DNA of 64,000 bases from contig JAGMUV010000013.1 of assembly GCA_020744425.1 (NCBI GenBank), positions 1,240,001 through 1,304,000 of the forward strand. Reading direction: 5' to 3'. A program made the position numbers and the translations under genes. This document shows positions 25,140-37,297 of the stretch, one piece after another. Within the stretch, counting starts at the first letter, position 1; each line of letters opens with the position of its first letter. The notes under the pieces are model-generated. The model saw only the letters and a list, made by a program, of their open reading frames with translations, was not told where the DNA came from and did no database searches. Origin of the DNA: Dactylonectria macrodidyma. Lineage: Eukaryota; Ascomycota; Sordariomycetes; Hypocreales; Nectriaceae.

Positions 25140-26190
25140 CGGTTTGACGTGCACAGTGCCCGGAGATATTGGTGCTAATACCGAACATTTGAGCGTCAAA
25201 GCGCTGCGTTTGGCAGGTATTTCTGACCGTGTGGATTCGGCGCAGATCACTGTGAGCATCCGCCTAGACGAGGCCACAGCGCAAAAAAAGCCCCACCTGG
25301 AGGCTAAGACTCTGACTACCCGCAAGCGGCCGTGGGCCAGAATCTGTCAGTTGTCAGGGCCCTTGGTTGAGTCCCCTCCAGGTTGTGTGGAAGGGTTCAA
25401 GGTTGACCGTGTGGCAAGGTACGTACCCCCCCTGTGCTTCCCTGAAGTTGCACTGTATTCGTCAAGGTGCACGTTCCCACCTGGGAGAGACCCCGGGAGG
25501 GGAGGGGACTCAAGGGCGGTCTCACACTCCACCCGTCCAGTGAGGGTGCCCGCTGGAAAAAGCCCACTGTGTGAGCCGCGATGGGGCCTAGTTGAGTCGC
25601 TGGCGCTGGAGCCCACTGCCCACTGTGCGCTGGAGCGCTGTGCTGTGGGTGTGGGTGTGGCCAGCGGTGTGTGCCCACTAAAAAAACGGCCAGCGTTCTG
25701 GTTCTGGTGCTTGCCATCACACGCACTCTCTCTTGGGCAGTCTCTGGCTCTCAGGCTGCTACCTACACCTGGCCGCTCATATTAGGCCGTCGCATCCCCC
25801 TGCCCTTCCAACCCCCATCCGTCCACCAACAACCAACAACCACCTCACCCACGCAAACACGCACTTGTTCACTATACAAAGCCGCTTCTACAGCAACGCC
25901 TCCCAACAACTCTCTCGCAACACTATATACCTACCTACGCGCATCGTATCGCATCGCAATAACCCGTCCATCTTCCTGCTCTCCTTGACGCTCTCTCCCT
26001 CGCTCTCATTGCCGGCGCGCCATTGTCGCCATTCCCTGGTCGCACGCCGCACCGCCGCTTCCTCGTTGCGCCGTCGCAATCGCACCACCAAACCACCAAA
26101 AACGCCCAACCTCCCAACTCGCCGACAATAGCAGCCGCCTCTTTCGCCCAAATACCTCTCTTCGCGCCGACATATAAACAAACTCCTACC

Positions 26191-27027
26191 ATGCTCCTCC
26201 CGTCAGCGCTTTCCTGCGACTCGTCGCAACCCTCTCAACCCCGCCTCCAGCCCTCTCTCTTCTCTCCTCCCGCCAGCCCCCCGGCCGTATCGTCGCAAAA
26301 CACCCTCGCCAACATCATGTCGACCTGTCGCAACCTCCAATCCCTCCTCGCCTCGCCCGTACCTATAGTACCCGAAGCGCGCCCCATGAATGCCTTCGCC
26401 CAGCTGCCAACTCCACCGCTCGCTCATGCGCCGCCGCCTCTGAAGCTGCGCCTACGGTCGCGCGGCCAGCCTGACCTTCGCGACGACCCTTTGGCTCCTC
26501 GCAGGCGCATCACCAAGCGCGCTCCTCCCCGCGGCGCAAATAAGCGGCGACGCGCCACTGAAGACGACATGGGCCGCTGCAGTTCCGACTCCGACATGCA
26601 AGATAGCGATCTCGAGACCGACTCGCGTGAGCTGCGCCATTCTACCGAGGACGAGCCCGTCGCTCCCACTACTCCCAAGCGCGCGCGCATCGCCCCAGAA
26701 CACCTCCCGCTCGGCCTGGAGCGCTCTGACTTCCACGACATCCACCGCCAATCCGACGTCGTCGACAACTCAAATACCCAAGGCGAGGACGGTGACGGCG
26801 AGGACGGTGACGGCGATGAATGGACCGCCGAGGACGACCGCATCCTCGTCGAGCTCGTCCTGGAGAAGCTCAAGCTATCCAAGTCAGAGTGGCAAGACTG
26901 CGCGCGCAGCCTCGGCCGCGATCGCCACACCGTCAACCGTCGCTGGAAAAGTCTCATCCTCGGTGGCGACGTCGGCATGAAGCCTCGTGCCAGTCGTCGT
27001 GCCAGACTGCACTCGACATGGCGATAA
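26191..27027 (+). CDS. Myb/SANT-like domain protein (nuclear, hypothetical)
   Basis: Single-exon protein of 278 aa. The ATG at 26191 was preferred over an in-frame upstream one at 26023 because it has ACC at -3 to -1 and follows a CT-rich leader. Residues 1-100 are Ser/Pro-rich with a TPPL motif. Residues 100-150 hold basic clusters (RRRITKR, NKRRR) that could be nuclear localisation signals, and 150-208 are acidic, including a GEDGDGEDGDG stretch. Residues about 209-258 form a single Myb/SANT-type helix bundle with spaced tryptophans (EWTAEDD, SEWQD, NRRWKSL). The C-terminus is basic. A DNA- or chromatin-binding role is inferred from this fold only; I cannot name an orthologue. Confidence 0.75.
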   Translation: MLLPSALSCDSSQPSQPRLQPSLFSPPASPPAVSSQNTLANIMSTCRNLQSLLASPVPIVPEARPMNAFAQLPTPPLAHAPPPLKLRLRSRGQPDLRDDPLAPRRRITKRAPPRGANKRRRATEDDMGRCSSDSDMQDSDLETDSRELRHSTEDEPVAPTTPKRARIAPEHLPLGLERSDFHDIHRQSDVVDNSNTQGEDGDGEDGDGDEWTAEDDRILVELVLEKLKLSKSEWQDCARSLGRDRHTVNRRWKSLILGGDVGMKPRASRRARLHSTWR

Positions 27028-28764
27028 GTTGTATTGTGCGCCCAAAAACAAATCAGCCTTTTTTGTCTTCTCTGTACACTTTCTACTCACTCGCCATTTG
27101 CGCGGCACCACTGCACGCCGCAAAGGCTCTTCTACTACTATCGAACCTTGGGAGCCACAACTAGGACGAGCAAAACGCCGTTCTTGAGTTTCAATCATCC
27201 CTAACACAGCAAAGGTTCCACCAAAAGAAAACGGTCAAGGGGAGCGGGGGGAATACGGACACAGGCGGGTGTTTTCGGAGTCTTGTATGATTTTGTTCGT
27301 TGCTATTCTTGTTCTTCTTTTACTTGGCTATAATTGTGATATCCTCGCGCCCACATACGCGCGTCTTTCTTTTCTGACAATTCTTGTTTATTTTTACTTG
27401 ACGGCTTTGTCCGTGTTGCAATGCAGGAACAGCGCAAAGCTTAAAGAGAGAGAGGAGAGGAGATTTTGAGAGATTCAACTTAGCTATTTGAGACAAGAGA
27501 TGTACTCGAGAGGCTTGCTGGGGCAGTCGGGTAGCCTGAAAGAATCAAATCTGCCGTGCAAACAACTGCATGCATTCAGCTCATGAATCCACCCACTCCA
27601 TATACTGTTCCTATTTGTGATGCCATGTTCATACCCGAGCGATGCCGTCGGTGCTTTGAGTTGGTTTCGTGTTGAATAGGTGGGTAGGCAGCTGGCAACC
27701 GAAACAGTAGAGAAGCATTTCACTACATAAACTTGAGTTTTCCTCTCTGGGAACATCGCCTGTCAACCAACCTACCAACTACCCAAGCCGGAACCTTGTA
27801 GCCAGGAAGGAAGTGCGTCTCTTGTTTCCACTCATGTTTTATACACATCTTGTTTCGCCGTTTGTTGATACTATTCGGGATTTGCTAACCTACACCATAG
27901 GGCTTCAACAAGAGATACTATATATCGCCTTATCTATACTGTCCTATCTTGCAACCGCAGGGTGAAAAGAGAAGTAGGTGAACTTGAAAGCTCGATGGAT
28001 AATTCTGTACATACCTCATCGTCGAATATGCTGTAATTAGCACGATATGCTGAACTAAAACACGTCAATGGATAGTGGAACCCACGAGATGCCATCAGGC
28101 GCCCAGAAAATGCACATGGCGAGATGGCATAGATGGCATTTACCCTGGAAAGTACCTGTATGTAGAGAAGTTCTTGACTTGTCGTACGAATAAGAAATTC
28201 ATATAGGATTTAAGAAGGAGCAAAGTCACCGTCATCAAGGGCAAGGGCCGTCAGCCTGAGAGTAAAAAAGCTAGCGAGGTACGGCCCAACATGCAAGTCA
28301 TTCCTGGGGTTGGTTGGGTTTGAGAACTGGGTGAGCAAGAGGTCTCGAAGACTAAGAGCAGGAGTCATATCAAATCTTTTTAATTGTAAACGGGGGTCAA
28401 GAGCGAAACCTCTGGCCCGGTCCTTTTCCTAGTGTCCTATTCCTGTTCAGTTGGTCTGGCCATCTGTGACCGTCTATTCTAATGTGTATAGCAAACGGGC
28501 CCCTCCCTATTGTCTCCCTGTCTCTGTATTCTCACTATTCGTGAGGCACAACTCACACATCTTCATGCCATGAGTTCCCTGTACTGATCCCTCGCCCCCT
28601 GAAATCCCTGTCCCTGAGGACGACTTGCGATAATCGTCAGCCAATGGTGCAATGATGCATGATATATGTACAACGCCTGACATGTAATAAAGGCTCCGAA
28701 CAAAAAGAAGAAAAAAAAGCATCTACCAACACTGCTAGTCTTGGAAAGGATCGGCCAAACCAGA
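27028..28764. other. Convergent intergenic region (Myb-like / FUN30)
   Basis: About 1.7 kb holding the 3' ends of two converging genes. Moderately AT-rich, with only short frames and no supported gene or RNA. Confidence 0.6.
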
Positions 28765-31700
28765 CTATGGCGGCGTCATACCTCCCTCTATAAGCATCTT
28801 GCGCACCTCGGACTCGAGATTCTTTGCGGCCTCGGTGGCGTCCTCATCGATCGCACCAGTGACCTTGTTGGCTAGCTCGATCTTCTTCTGACAAGCCTTG
28901 TAGATGAGCTCCTCAATGGAATTTGTCGCGATGAATCGGATGATTTCGACGTCACGCTTCTGGCCGAGGCGGTGCGCGCGGTTCTCTGCCTGGATGTCGT
29001 CCTGCGGGTTGTCCGACTGGTCGAAGATGATGACCTTGTTGGCAGCGGTCAAATTGATGCCCGTACCGCCAGCGCCAGTTGTGAGGAGGAAAACGGGAAT
29101 ATCAGGGTCATCATTGAACTCGTCAATGAGGGTCTGTCGCTCTGATACGTTGGTGTTACCCATGAGGACGCGATGTTGGATGTCCTCGAGAGCGAGAACC
29201 TCTCTGAGCAGCTCGATTACTCGAGAGAACTTGCTAAAGACCAAGACTCGATCGCCGTTCGTCTGGTATTGCTGCACTAGCTCTAGCAGCTTCTTGACCT
29301 TGCCACTGTCCAATTCCGTGGTGGGAGGGACGTCAAACTTTTTGAGAAGACGCGGGTAGTCTCGGCACCAGAGATGAAGCTCAAAATCAGATGCATTCTT
29401 GAGCTCGCCAATCAAGTGTTTGATGTCTGGCTGGTGAAGTTCAGATTGCGGGATGTTGTCCATAAGGATTTTCGCCATCTTGTTAATTTTCGTGTCGTCG
29501 AAATGGCGACGGAAAAGCAATGGGTGAAGGGCTGCTTTGCGAAGTTGCATCCAGCAATTATTGAGGTCATTCAGGCGACCACGACCCTGCTTAGCGCGTT
29601 GAGATGGCTCCATTTTGAACAGTTCCTCGTATTCCGCATAAACAGCCTTTTGGGTTTCAGTCATTTCGCAGTGAACGACATTGCAAATCTTGGGAGGCAT
29701 GTCCGACAAGACTTGATCTTTGCGGCGCTGGAGGATAAACGGTTCAAGTATGGTGCGAGCGCGCTTGACACGCTCGCTGTATAAGAAAGCCCCGTTTCCG
29801 ACATCGCGGATGGTGACCTTCTGACTGAAGACAAACTGGATGTGCTGCATGTAACCGTTGAACATTGTCGGGTTGATAAAATTCAAAAGAGATGTCATCT
29901 CCAACAAGTTGTTCTGAACAGGTGTGCCTGAGAGGAATTAGCAATGTGTGTGTGAGGTAGTTGGGACAATGAGATACATACCTGTGAGTAGCATTTTCCA
30001 CGAGGCTGGAATTCGGGAAAGATCCTTGTAGATCTTGGTCTCTGGGTTCTTCATCTTGTGTCCTTCGTCGAAAACAGCGGCGTTGAGGTTGAATGATTGC
30101 ATGGCCTCGACATCGGTGATTGAGTTGATCTGGGAATACGTAGCCAGGACAACATGGTACTCTTCCGGATCGTTCTCAACCTCGTAGGCGATCTCAGCTC
30201 GCTCCGACTGAGAGCCTCGATACCCAATGACGGAGAGTCCCGGGGCAAATCGCTCAAACTCGGCAAGCCAGTTGTTGTAGGTGCTGGGTGGTACAACCAC
30301 CAGGTTCGGCCAGGGGCGCTCTTGAGTCGGGTTCTTCTCGTACTCTTCCACAATATGGCACATCAAAGAAATAACTTGGCAGGTCTTGCCCAAGCCCATT
30401 TCATCAGCGAGAATACATCCAATGTTGAACTTATAAAGAATAGACATCCAGTTGAGACCGACAAGCTGGAATGGCTTCATCACACAATGCCCATCCATGA
30501 GCTTGGGCTGGCGGGGAATAGGTGGTCGAACGAATTTGGTGCTGCTGATGCTGGTTGGAGTGGGAGGGAGATCTTCTTCTGAACCCTCTCGTCGGGATCG
30601 TTTGTCGTGTCCAAAGACATCGATGTCCCAGGTGTCAACCTGTCCCTTGACAGCCTTTGCATCAATTTCACATTTACCCACGACATCATCGATGGCGGCA
30701 ACTGCATTCAAGAAGACCTCTACCGCTTCCACCACGTTCTCACCAATGCTGATCTTGGATGCTTTCCTGGCGCCGGGCTTCTTGGCAATCGTGACTCGTT
30801 TGGCTGAGGAAATATCGTCAAATGGTCGCTTGTCGATGAGCGTTTCGAGCTGGGACTCTTTCATGCCGGTCATCGCAGCCAAATCCTGCACAGTGCTAGT
30901 ATTGATGCAGTTCAGAACTCGGTCATCCTCGTCTTCGGTTGGCGATGGTGAAAGCTCTGCTTGGTATTCGTCCTCCTTATCGTTGTCAACAAGGTCGATG
31001 ATCAACGGGTCGTCGCTGGAGGGAGGGCTTGAGATGAGAACTGGAGAAGCAGGGCTAGGTTGTCGTCGACCTTGGACTAAACGGCGTCTAGGTTTCTTCT
31101 TCTCAGGGCTTGGTGACATGGTCCTTGATGGGCCACGGGAGATCGTTTTGGACGTGGCAGCTGATTGAATTGCCGTCTTACTGATCAAACGCCGAGCCGG
31201 TTTTGGTTTGGCAGGAGATTGTGCAGGTTGATTGTTCGTGAGCCACTCAATAGTGTCGTCAAGGTCATTCTTATTGATCCTGAGAGCTTCTCTGGCCTTG
31301 TTGGCGGTGACTGTGGCTCCAAGAACGTCAAAAATCTGTCTTAGCTTGGTTTTGATCACTCGCTCGTCCTCGACGGGGTTGTATGCGAATGATGAGATTT
31401 GTGACTTGAACGTCGTAGGTCGAATGTCACCTCGAGGAGGTGTCAGGTCGTCTTCTTCGTCGTCGGATATGAGACTGATAGGCTCCATTGCCGGCCGCTT
31501 GTTGTTTGTCATGGTGGGTTGCGTTCGAGGGGGTGGTCGAAAGAAGGTCCCGGCAGGAGCAAGTCGATTCGCAAGTGAGGATGGCTTCGGCTGGAAGGGA
31601 GATGAGGCGGGAACTTCGATGACACTGCTCGCAGGGGAAGAGGATCTGAAGGGTGCGAGCATGGGCTTCGAGAGAATCTGAGTCGCTTGCGTGGTCTCGC

Positions 31701-31854
31701 GGTCGCGGAAAAAAGCCGAGGGCGAGCACGGAATAGTGTCACCGGCCAGCTCGTCCTCGTCGTCAAGGTCGATCAACGTAGGGCGGGCGAGTGAAGGCGT
31801 TCGAGGCACGGGGTTAGAGTGCCGTACAGGCAAGGGCGAAGAGTTGGGAGCCAT
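28765..31854 (-). CDS. FUN30: SNF2-family chromatin remodeller, Fun30/SMARCAD1 type
   Basis: Nuclear ATP-dependent remodeller; relatives act in heterochromatin silencing and DNA end resection. Exons 31854-29982 and 29927-28765 join over a 54-nt intron (donor GTATGT, acceptor CTCAG), restoring the LLTGTPVQNNLLEM stretch and giving 1011 aa. The disordered N-terminus contains a CUE-like helical region near 163-208 (ubiquitin-binding type, typical of Fun30) and a possible second helical motif near 318-350. The helicase core follows: Walker A DEMGLGKT at 484-491, motif II DEGH at 596-599 (rather than DEAH, as in the Fun30 group), and the C-terminal helicase lobe with DRVLVFSKFS, TTGAGGTGINL and ENRAHRLGQ. 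Divergent to VMA21 across about 700 bp. Confidence in the subfamily is high because CUE plus DEGH co-occur. Confidence 0.93.
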
Positions 31855-32556
31855 GATTTAAGAAGTCCAGCTGTGATTAAATAAATAAAAACGGCACGGC
31901 AAGGCGGGGCGGGAGTGCTCGAGAGCACGTTGCGTGAGGAAGCCACACGAAGCTGAGGCGAGGGTGACGAGCGAGGAAGGACCATTGACGTTGGAGCGAG
32001 CGCCAATAAGGGTTTTCGACCAGCGAATGGGGAGGGTGCCGCTTCTATTGTCAAGGCGAGCGACGTTGATGGAGCAAACGGGCCGGGGAGCACTGGGGGC
32101 TGGTGGTGGAGATTTTTCGACTTTCGTCTCTTTGAACGCGCTTCCGCCACTGGCGCCAAACGAGCTGGTCAGCATCGCGAAGTCACGTGAGTACTTATGC
32201 CGCGTCAAAGCCAGCTTCTTTCAGTACCTATTATGCACAATGGGTGGACAATAGATGGAATACCTAAAGAACTCTTCTTATCGTCTTTGTTCACTAATAT
32301 TAGGACACTTTCATCTCATACAAAGCAAACCAGTCTTCTTCACCGCTGGCTATTTACGCGTAACTCTTAACAAATGGAGCATCTAATTAAGAGACGTCAG
32401 CACGTGCATGTGGGCCGTGGGCTAGGCAACCTGTATCTTTCATCCATGCTCTAGCAGCCAAACTCATCCAGCGTTTGACCAGGTCGAAGCGGCACACTCC
32501 TCATTACTCGCAACTATTTTCATCGCACAACCCCTCATCACGCCCACATCCAAGCA
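31855..32556. promoter_or_regulatory. Divergent FUN30-VMA21 promoter with two E-boxes
   Basis: A 702-bp region between two start codons. It holds two CACGTG palindromes (32184-32189 and 32401-32406), the second abutting a GACGTCAG. CACGTG is bound by bHLH factors such as Cbf1-type proteins. No other coding signal. Confidence 0.55.
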
Positions 32557-33016
32557 ATGGCGACTAGACGCATCATTTCCACCGAGAAGACCATCCTCGA
32601 TAGGGATGAGCATCACGTCGAGGAAAAGTCCAACATCAGCCCGGCTGTCCCAAAGTGCGACCTGTCCCCATCTCATCTTCACCCATGACAAACGGCCTCC
32701 GTAGTTGAGCCATACTGACCAAATTTCTCTCTTTTAGCGATGTCATTTTTAAGCTCATCGCCTTCACCCTCGCCATGATTGTGATCCCCATCGGATCCTA
32801 TTTTGTCACCGTCAACACTATCTTCAAAGGCACGCCCCTCTATTTCTGCTCACTGTCACCCCTCTAACCGCTGTCTTAGGCAACTCATCCTATGCGGGCG
32901 GCTTAGCTGCTCTCATGGCTAATGTGGTTCTTGTTTCATACATCATCGTTGCCATGAAGGAGGATCAATCTGAGCAGTTGGAGAAAGAAAAGCCCGAAGG
33001 AAAAAAGGATCAATGA
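32557..33016 (+). CDS. VMA21: V-ATPase assembly integral membrane protein VMA21
   Basis: Small ER membrane chaperone for assembly of the V-ATPase Vo sector. Three exons (32557-32654, 32738-32829, 32880-33016) give 108 aa, the normal family size. A charged N-terminal segment of about 32 residues is followed by helix 1 (around VIFKLIAFTLAMIVIPIGSY), a short loop with NTIFKGNSSYAGG, helix 2 (around LAALMANVVLVSYIIVAM) and a charged tail ending KKDQ. That fits a C-terminal dilysine ER-retrieval signal (KKXX), as in yeast Vma21. Intron 1 uses donor GTGCGA. Intron 2 has no GT near the required join: the frame needs AAAG|GCACGC...CTTAG|GC, a 50-nt GC-AG intron with a good CTAAC branch site. The gene is too fragmented for single-frame gene finding, but the assembled protein matches the family throughout. 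Confidence 0.93.
32830..32879 (+). other. GC-AG intron of VMA21
   Basis: 50-nt intron with donor GCACGC, branch-like CTCTAAC and acceptor TCTTAG. If retained, the frame runs into a TAA before helix 2. The donor departs from GCAAGT, so it may be spliced weakly. Confidence 0.8.
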
Positions 33017-33692
33017 TTAGCTACCTACCTGGTTGCACGATTATACGTCATACTATGGCTTGCATAGGTTTCACCTCCATCACATTCACATTGGCACACA
33101 TTTGAACATAGTGACGCAGTACGGTATTCTTCTTCTCACGAAATGCGTGGACCTGCTATTTTACAGGTCTCGTTCGCAGTGGTTTCTACAGATACACATA
33201 TATGCCATATGAGCTTCGGGAATAAGTAATAATTAGTGTGGTTGCGGCGAGCACATCCACTGTCCTTCATGTCATCCCCCGATAATTCTTGCCCAAGTAC
33301 CAAACAAAGTAAACCCCTAAACGCCTCGTACAAGTCTCGTATGTTGATATGTACCATCCAGCACCAGTGTCATGTGTGTTGCGCCTTCATTGTAAGGCGT
33401 CCGGGCAATACGTGCAATCGAACCAAAAAGAAAACCCAAACGGTAGCATCCTTGCTCTCCTCTCCAGGAAGATCACGGTCCATCTAGAAGAATAACTGAA
33501 CTCAACCCACACAGTTCTGTGGTGAATTGCAGACAGTTTGGCCCCTTGTTCGAGGTGCCATTCCGGAGCAGTAGCAATAAAGGGTATCGACAAATGAAAG
33601 TATCGCATGGAAATGCGGGTGGTTTTGTGCGGGGTCGTGTGTGGTCGTGGGGTGTGAGAGTGTGCGGGTATCATTATCGAATATTCGTATCC
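33017..33692. other. Convergent intergenic region (VMA21 / DUF2406 gene)
   Basis: About 0.7 kb holding two 3' ends. No coding or RNA signal recognised. Confidence 0.65.
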
Positions 33693-35071
33693 TTAAGGGT
33701 TCCTGCTAAATCGGCGGGCGAACCAACTCTTTCGCTTCTCCGGGGCTGACGTATCTTGTTGTTGACTCGGCGTCCGTCTCATCAGAGTATTCTTCTGTTT
33801 TCCAACTGCTGGAGGGGGCTGCGATACTGTAGTGGGCGGCACTGAGTGTGGGACCTGCTGCTGCTGCTGTTGTTGCTGTCTCCCATACTGTCCGTTAGGC
33901 ACTGGGGCCAAGTAGCCGCGCTGATATTGCTGCTGGCCTTGCCCAGACCTGGTGGCGCCCCAATCATTGACTGGCTCGCGGCGCTTTGGTGGCACCGTGC
34001 GATCGATAGAGCTGTTGTCGCTGCTGGTGGGGTCAGTCTGGTAGCCGGCCTGGTCGGAGTTTCCACTTCCAGCCGCCGATGTTACGGTTTCGTATGAACG
34101 GTCCTTGTGAGGCATAGGGTAAATATTCGGGTTGCGCCCGTGGCTCGAGTAGTGAGGATCCGTCTGTATCCGCGGCATTCGTTGCCGGACAGGGTTGCCT
34201 TGGCCATATGGTTGCCCCTCAAAGTAACTGCTCCGAGCTCCGAGATCGAACTGAGTTTGCTCTGGTCTGAATGATTGCGGTCGGCCATTATAGTAGCTGT
34301 CATGAGGGAAGCGGGGTTGATTTCCAGTGAAAGAGCTGTTGCGTCGATTGTTGTTGACAACAGATTCTGTGTGATGTGGTTAGTATCGGATGTTGCTGGG
34401 TTGGGAATGATGGTTACTCACCAGCCCCATAAATGGACTTGCGCGCGTAGCCTCCGTCAATTGCGGCCTCAAAACTCCGGATGGTGTCGAGCGGGCGCTC
34501 CCACCTGTTTCGGGTAGGGTTTGACTTATCAGGGTCGGCTGTGAGTTGTGTCAGTGTAAGTGCTGGGAAGGAAGGTAGGAAGGGACGGACCGATGGCGTT
34601 GCCGAACGAATCTTTGTGTTGCATGGACCGTAGCGGCGCGTATGTTGACTCGGTCTTCATGGCGGCGATGGCGGCTATTTCTGGTGTAAGTTGATGTACT
34701 CAATCGCTTGGGATCAAAGTCAGGAGATGTCAACACATACATGGCTCAGCCTCGCTGATGGCCAGAGTTGGATCAGCTTTGCTGTGAAGGCGCTTCTTCT
34801 CCTTCTCAGCGTGCGTCTCGTGTAAGTCCTTGCTGCCAGAGCTGCGATGCGACTTTTGGGAGTGGAAGCTGAGGGTCCTCGACTTGACGGGCGGGTTCTG
34901 CGACTGGCGCTGGTGTGTCGCGGGAGGAGGCGACGGGTAGAACTGCTGCTGTTGCGGCGGTGGTCGCTGCTGTTGCTGTTGTAGCTGTTGCTGGGGGTAA
35001 TACTGCTGCGCCTGTTGGGGAGATGGCGGCAGCTGGTGTTGACGATAGGTCTCGGCGGCGGAGGACGCCAT
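33693..35071 (-). CDS. DUF2406 family protein, glutamine-rich
   Basis: Four exons (35071-34741, 34674-34591, 34538-34422, 34366-33693) give 401 aa. The N-terminal 70 residues are Gln/Pro-rich. The family core covers about 97-175, with successive pieces SKADPTLAISEAEP, APLRSMQHKDSFGN, DPDKSNPTRNRWERPLDTIR and SFEAAIDGG, each carried by a different exon. The second half is disordered with a poly-Gln run encoded by CAG/CAA repeats near 33858-33881, ending in the basic WFARRFSRNP. Exon 2 was joined to the AATAG acceptor because the stronger-looking CACCAG acceptor would create a TAA. I placed the start at ATG 35071; an in-frame GTG lies just upstream. Budding yeast members of the family are cytoplasmic or bud-associated proteins of unclear biochemical function, so no reaction is proposed. 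Confidence 0.85.
33858..33881. repeat. CTG/TTG trinucleotide repeat (poly-Gln)
   Basis: Trinucleotide run that, on the minus strand, encodes eight glutamines in the DUF2406 protein. Likely length-polymorphic. Confidence 0.85.
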
Positions 35072-36775
35072 CTTTGCGGACACTGGGGGGTTGCTGTTTT
35101 ATCAAACTGGAGTCGGTCGCGGAGCAGGATCGTAGGAGCGGCCCCTGCGGTTGGCAAGGGTGTCTCTGGGTGATTGTCACGGCCAGAGTGGATAGGAGCG
35201 AGGCAATCAACGGGGTCAATACTGGAGATTTGCGACGGGTCTGGCCCAAGGAAGACGGTGCGAGAGTAGGAACTGGGTCAAGGAGGAGGATAAACGGCGC
35301 CTAGTACGGAAGCGAAGTGCTGGGCCTTGGACGGGAGATTTCGAGGTGGAGATTTGAGATGATAGTGGTGAGTACAGAGAAAATGGTGTAGGAAGAGGTT
35401 GGGGGCTTCGATCGATTGGCGTGTTGTCAGTCAGTCTTTTTGCAAGCCTAGGCCAAGCCACGCAATGTGCGCGAAGGTGGGCTGCTTCCGGCTGCTTGGG
35501 GGGCGTATTCTTTTTCTTCCCTCGCTAGTTAGTTCCCTTGGGGCAGCTTTCGGGGCGAGGTGCCCTGGGCGTTTGGGAGCTTACAGTGGTCGACGGGCGG
35601 AGAGCTGCGGGCCCAGGTGGTCCTGGTTGCGCTATCAACCAGGAAATAGTGGGGGGCTGGCTCGATGGCACTGGGCAGCTTCGGCCGGGCCAGGGTGCGG
35701 TCCAGAGGGTTGCGTGTGCAGCGAGCTATTGTGGGCTCTCGAGCTTGGATTGGGTTGAGTTGGGATGTGGTGCGTCGCAGGATGGGTTGGGATGGCCCGA
35801 TTACCAGCGGAAGGGCACCTGAAGGGGACGATTGGCTTGCCTGGATGCCGTGATGCCCTGTGAGTTGCGGATACGCCTGTCGCGTCCAAGGTGGAAGAGG
35901 CGCTGGCCAGGAATGCGACCGGGCAACCAGACGACCCAGCAGCCGCTAACCCAGGTACTGAAATCTCACCTTATCTGCTTCGTGAAACACCCCTTGCCCC
36001 GCGGCCTGCTTTTTGCGTGCCTGTGAGTGCTGTTGACGATGTGCGCGCTGAGACGCTGAATATCGTCCTCAAAGCTCGTTTCTGCAAGTGTCTCAGTAAT
36101 CAACGCCTGTTGGGCGTGGTCTGGTTCCGCCAGGTATTTCGCGTTCTCGAGCTCTGAACAGCTAAACTGCTCGATTCGTCTGTGCTTGTGGCCGATGCGT
36201 TTTTTTGCTTCTTCGAATGATTCTGGCTGGGTCCTCTGTGCGGCTTCTTTGATCCAGGCTAAGTTCGTCGTCTTGGCTAGCGGCCTGACGTCACTTCGAT
36301 GTTGCTGAGAGACGTGCTTCCTTCGGTTGGGTGAGGGGGGGTGGGTTGCTTTGCCTGCCAACCCACTAAATTGCTGCAAGCCTTTCGGGACCGTCGTCTC
36401 GTTTCGTAATGGCTTGCCTCGTGGGTGCTAGGGGGGCGTGTAATCCGACACGATAGAGGGGGACGCACGATGGAGGGGACACGACGGGCCAATAAGCCAA
36501 AAACCCGACCCCGTCAGCAAGGCAGCTGTTGCTGCTTGTCTGACTGAACTTGTTGATTGTGTGCCGCAGCGTAGGATTTGATGAGATTGCTCAAATGCCG
36601 GGTCCGTTATCTTGACAACTTGGAAAAACCGGCTTCTCTGGCCACGGTCTGGGTTGCAGGGTGCTTTCGGAGAACGTAAATGCCGGGTCGGGCGAAGATA
36701 GAGTCGTGCTCTGAGTCTGGTTCCACCATCCAATGTAATAATGCGGTCGTTATTAACTATCGTGCGTCTGCGTGT

Positions 36776-36811
36776 GATTCTGAGTCTGATTCTGAGTCTG
36801 AGTCTGCGTCT
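36776..36811. repeat. GATTCTGAGTCT tandem repeat
   Basis: Imperfect array of 6-12-bp units built from TCTGAG/TCTGCG. Non-coding context. Confidence 0.75.
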
Positions 36812-37297
36812 GCATCGGCGTCTTCGCCACCTCAGGACTTGGATTGAGTTCTTTGGTGCAAAGTACTTTGGGGGGACGAGGAACGGCTCAATGGAGAGAA
36901 TACGAGAGTCTGGAACGGGGCCTGGGTCGGCAGCTAGAGAACGAGCGAAACAGCAACGAGTGGCGATGCAGCCAGAAAGACCCTTCTCATTCAATACGGG
37001 CGCGCTGGTGAGTGAGGGGGATGACAGAGGTCTTATGCTGATGTACGTCCCCCCTTTGGAGGTGGTCAGCCATTCGCCGTTCCATCCGCCATTTCATCCG
37101 CCATCCACATCTTTTAAAAGCATTCGAGGATTCGGCCTCAGACCACGCCCGCTAATCACCCTGTGGTTCAATGGAGACGTGAGGCGAAGGGCATGCGTGT
37201 ACTCGACATCAAAGACCGCACATGGAGTTACTTTGTACCTACATACATAGTACATGCTGGAAATAGCGAAAGTATACGGTGTACCCAAGGGCGGAAT

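Larger units (their letters stand above)
19097..26190. other. 7.1-kb gene-poor spacer
   Basis: No gene could be supported. The + strand is purine-rich across about 20.8-24.6 kb, which creates long low-complexity frames on both strands (for example 23939-24655 minus, 25099-25785 plus) without family resemblance. A strong donor-like GTAAGTG occurs near 21031 within a 171-codon frame (20801-21316), but I could not build a convincing gene. An MCB-like promoter cluster sits at 22141-22191, a run of about 12 G near 25128, and a CT-rich leader for the Myb-like gene at about 25780-26190. Confidence 0.55.

Noticed and set aside
24747..25325. 192-codon minus-strand frame with GLEPPAS-like end
   Set aside because: Its GFEP/GLEP-like words suggested a tRNA T-arm, but no 5-bp T-stem, A-box or cloverleaf can be drawn, and the rest is Arg/Pro-rich noise.
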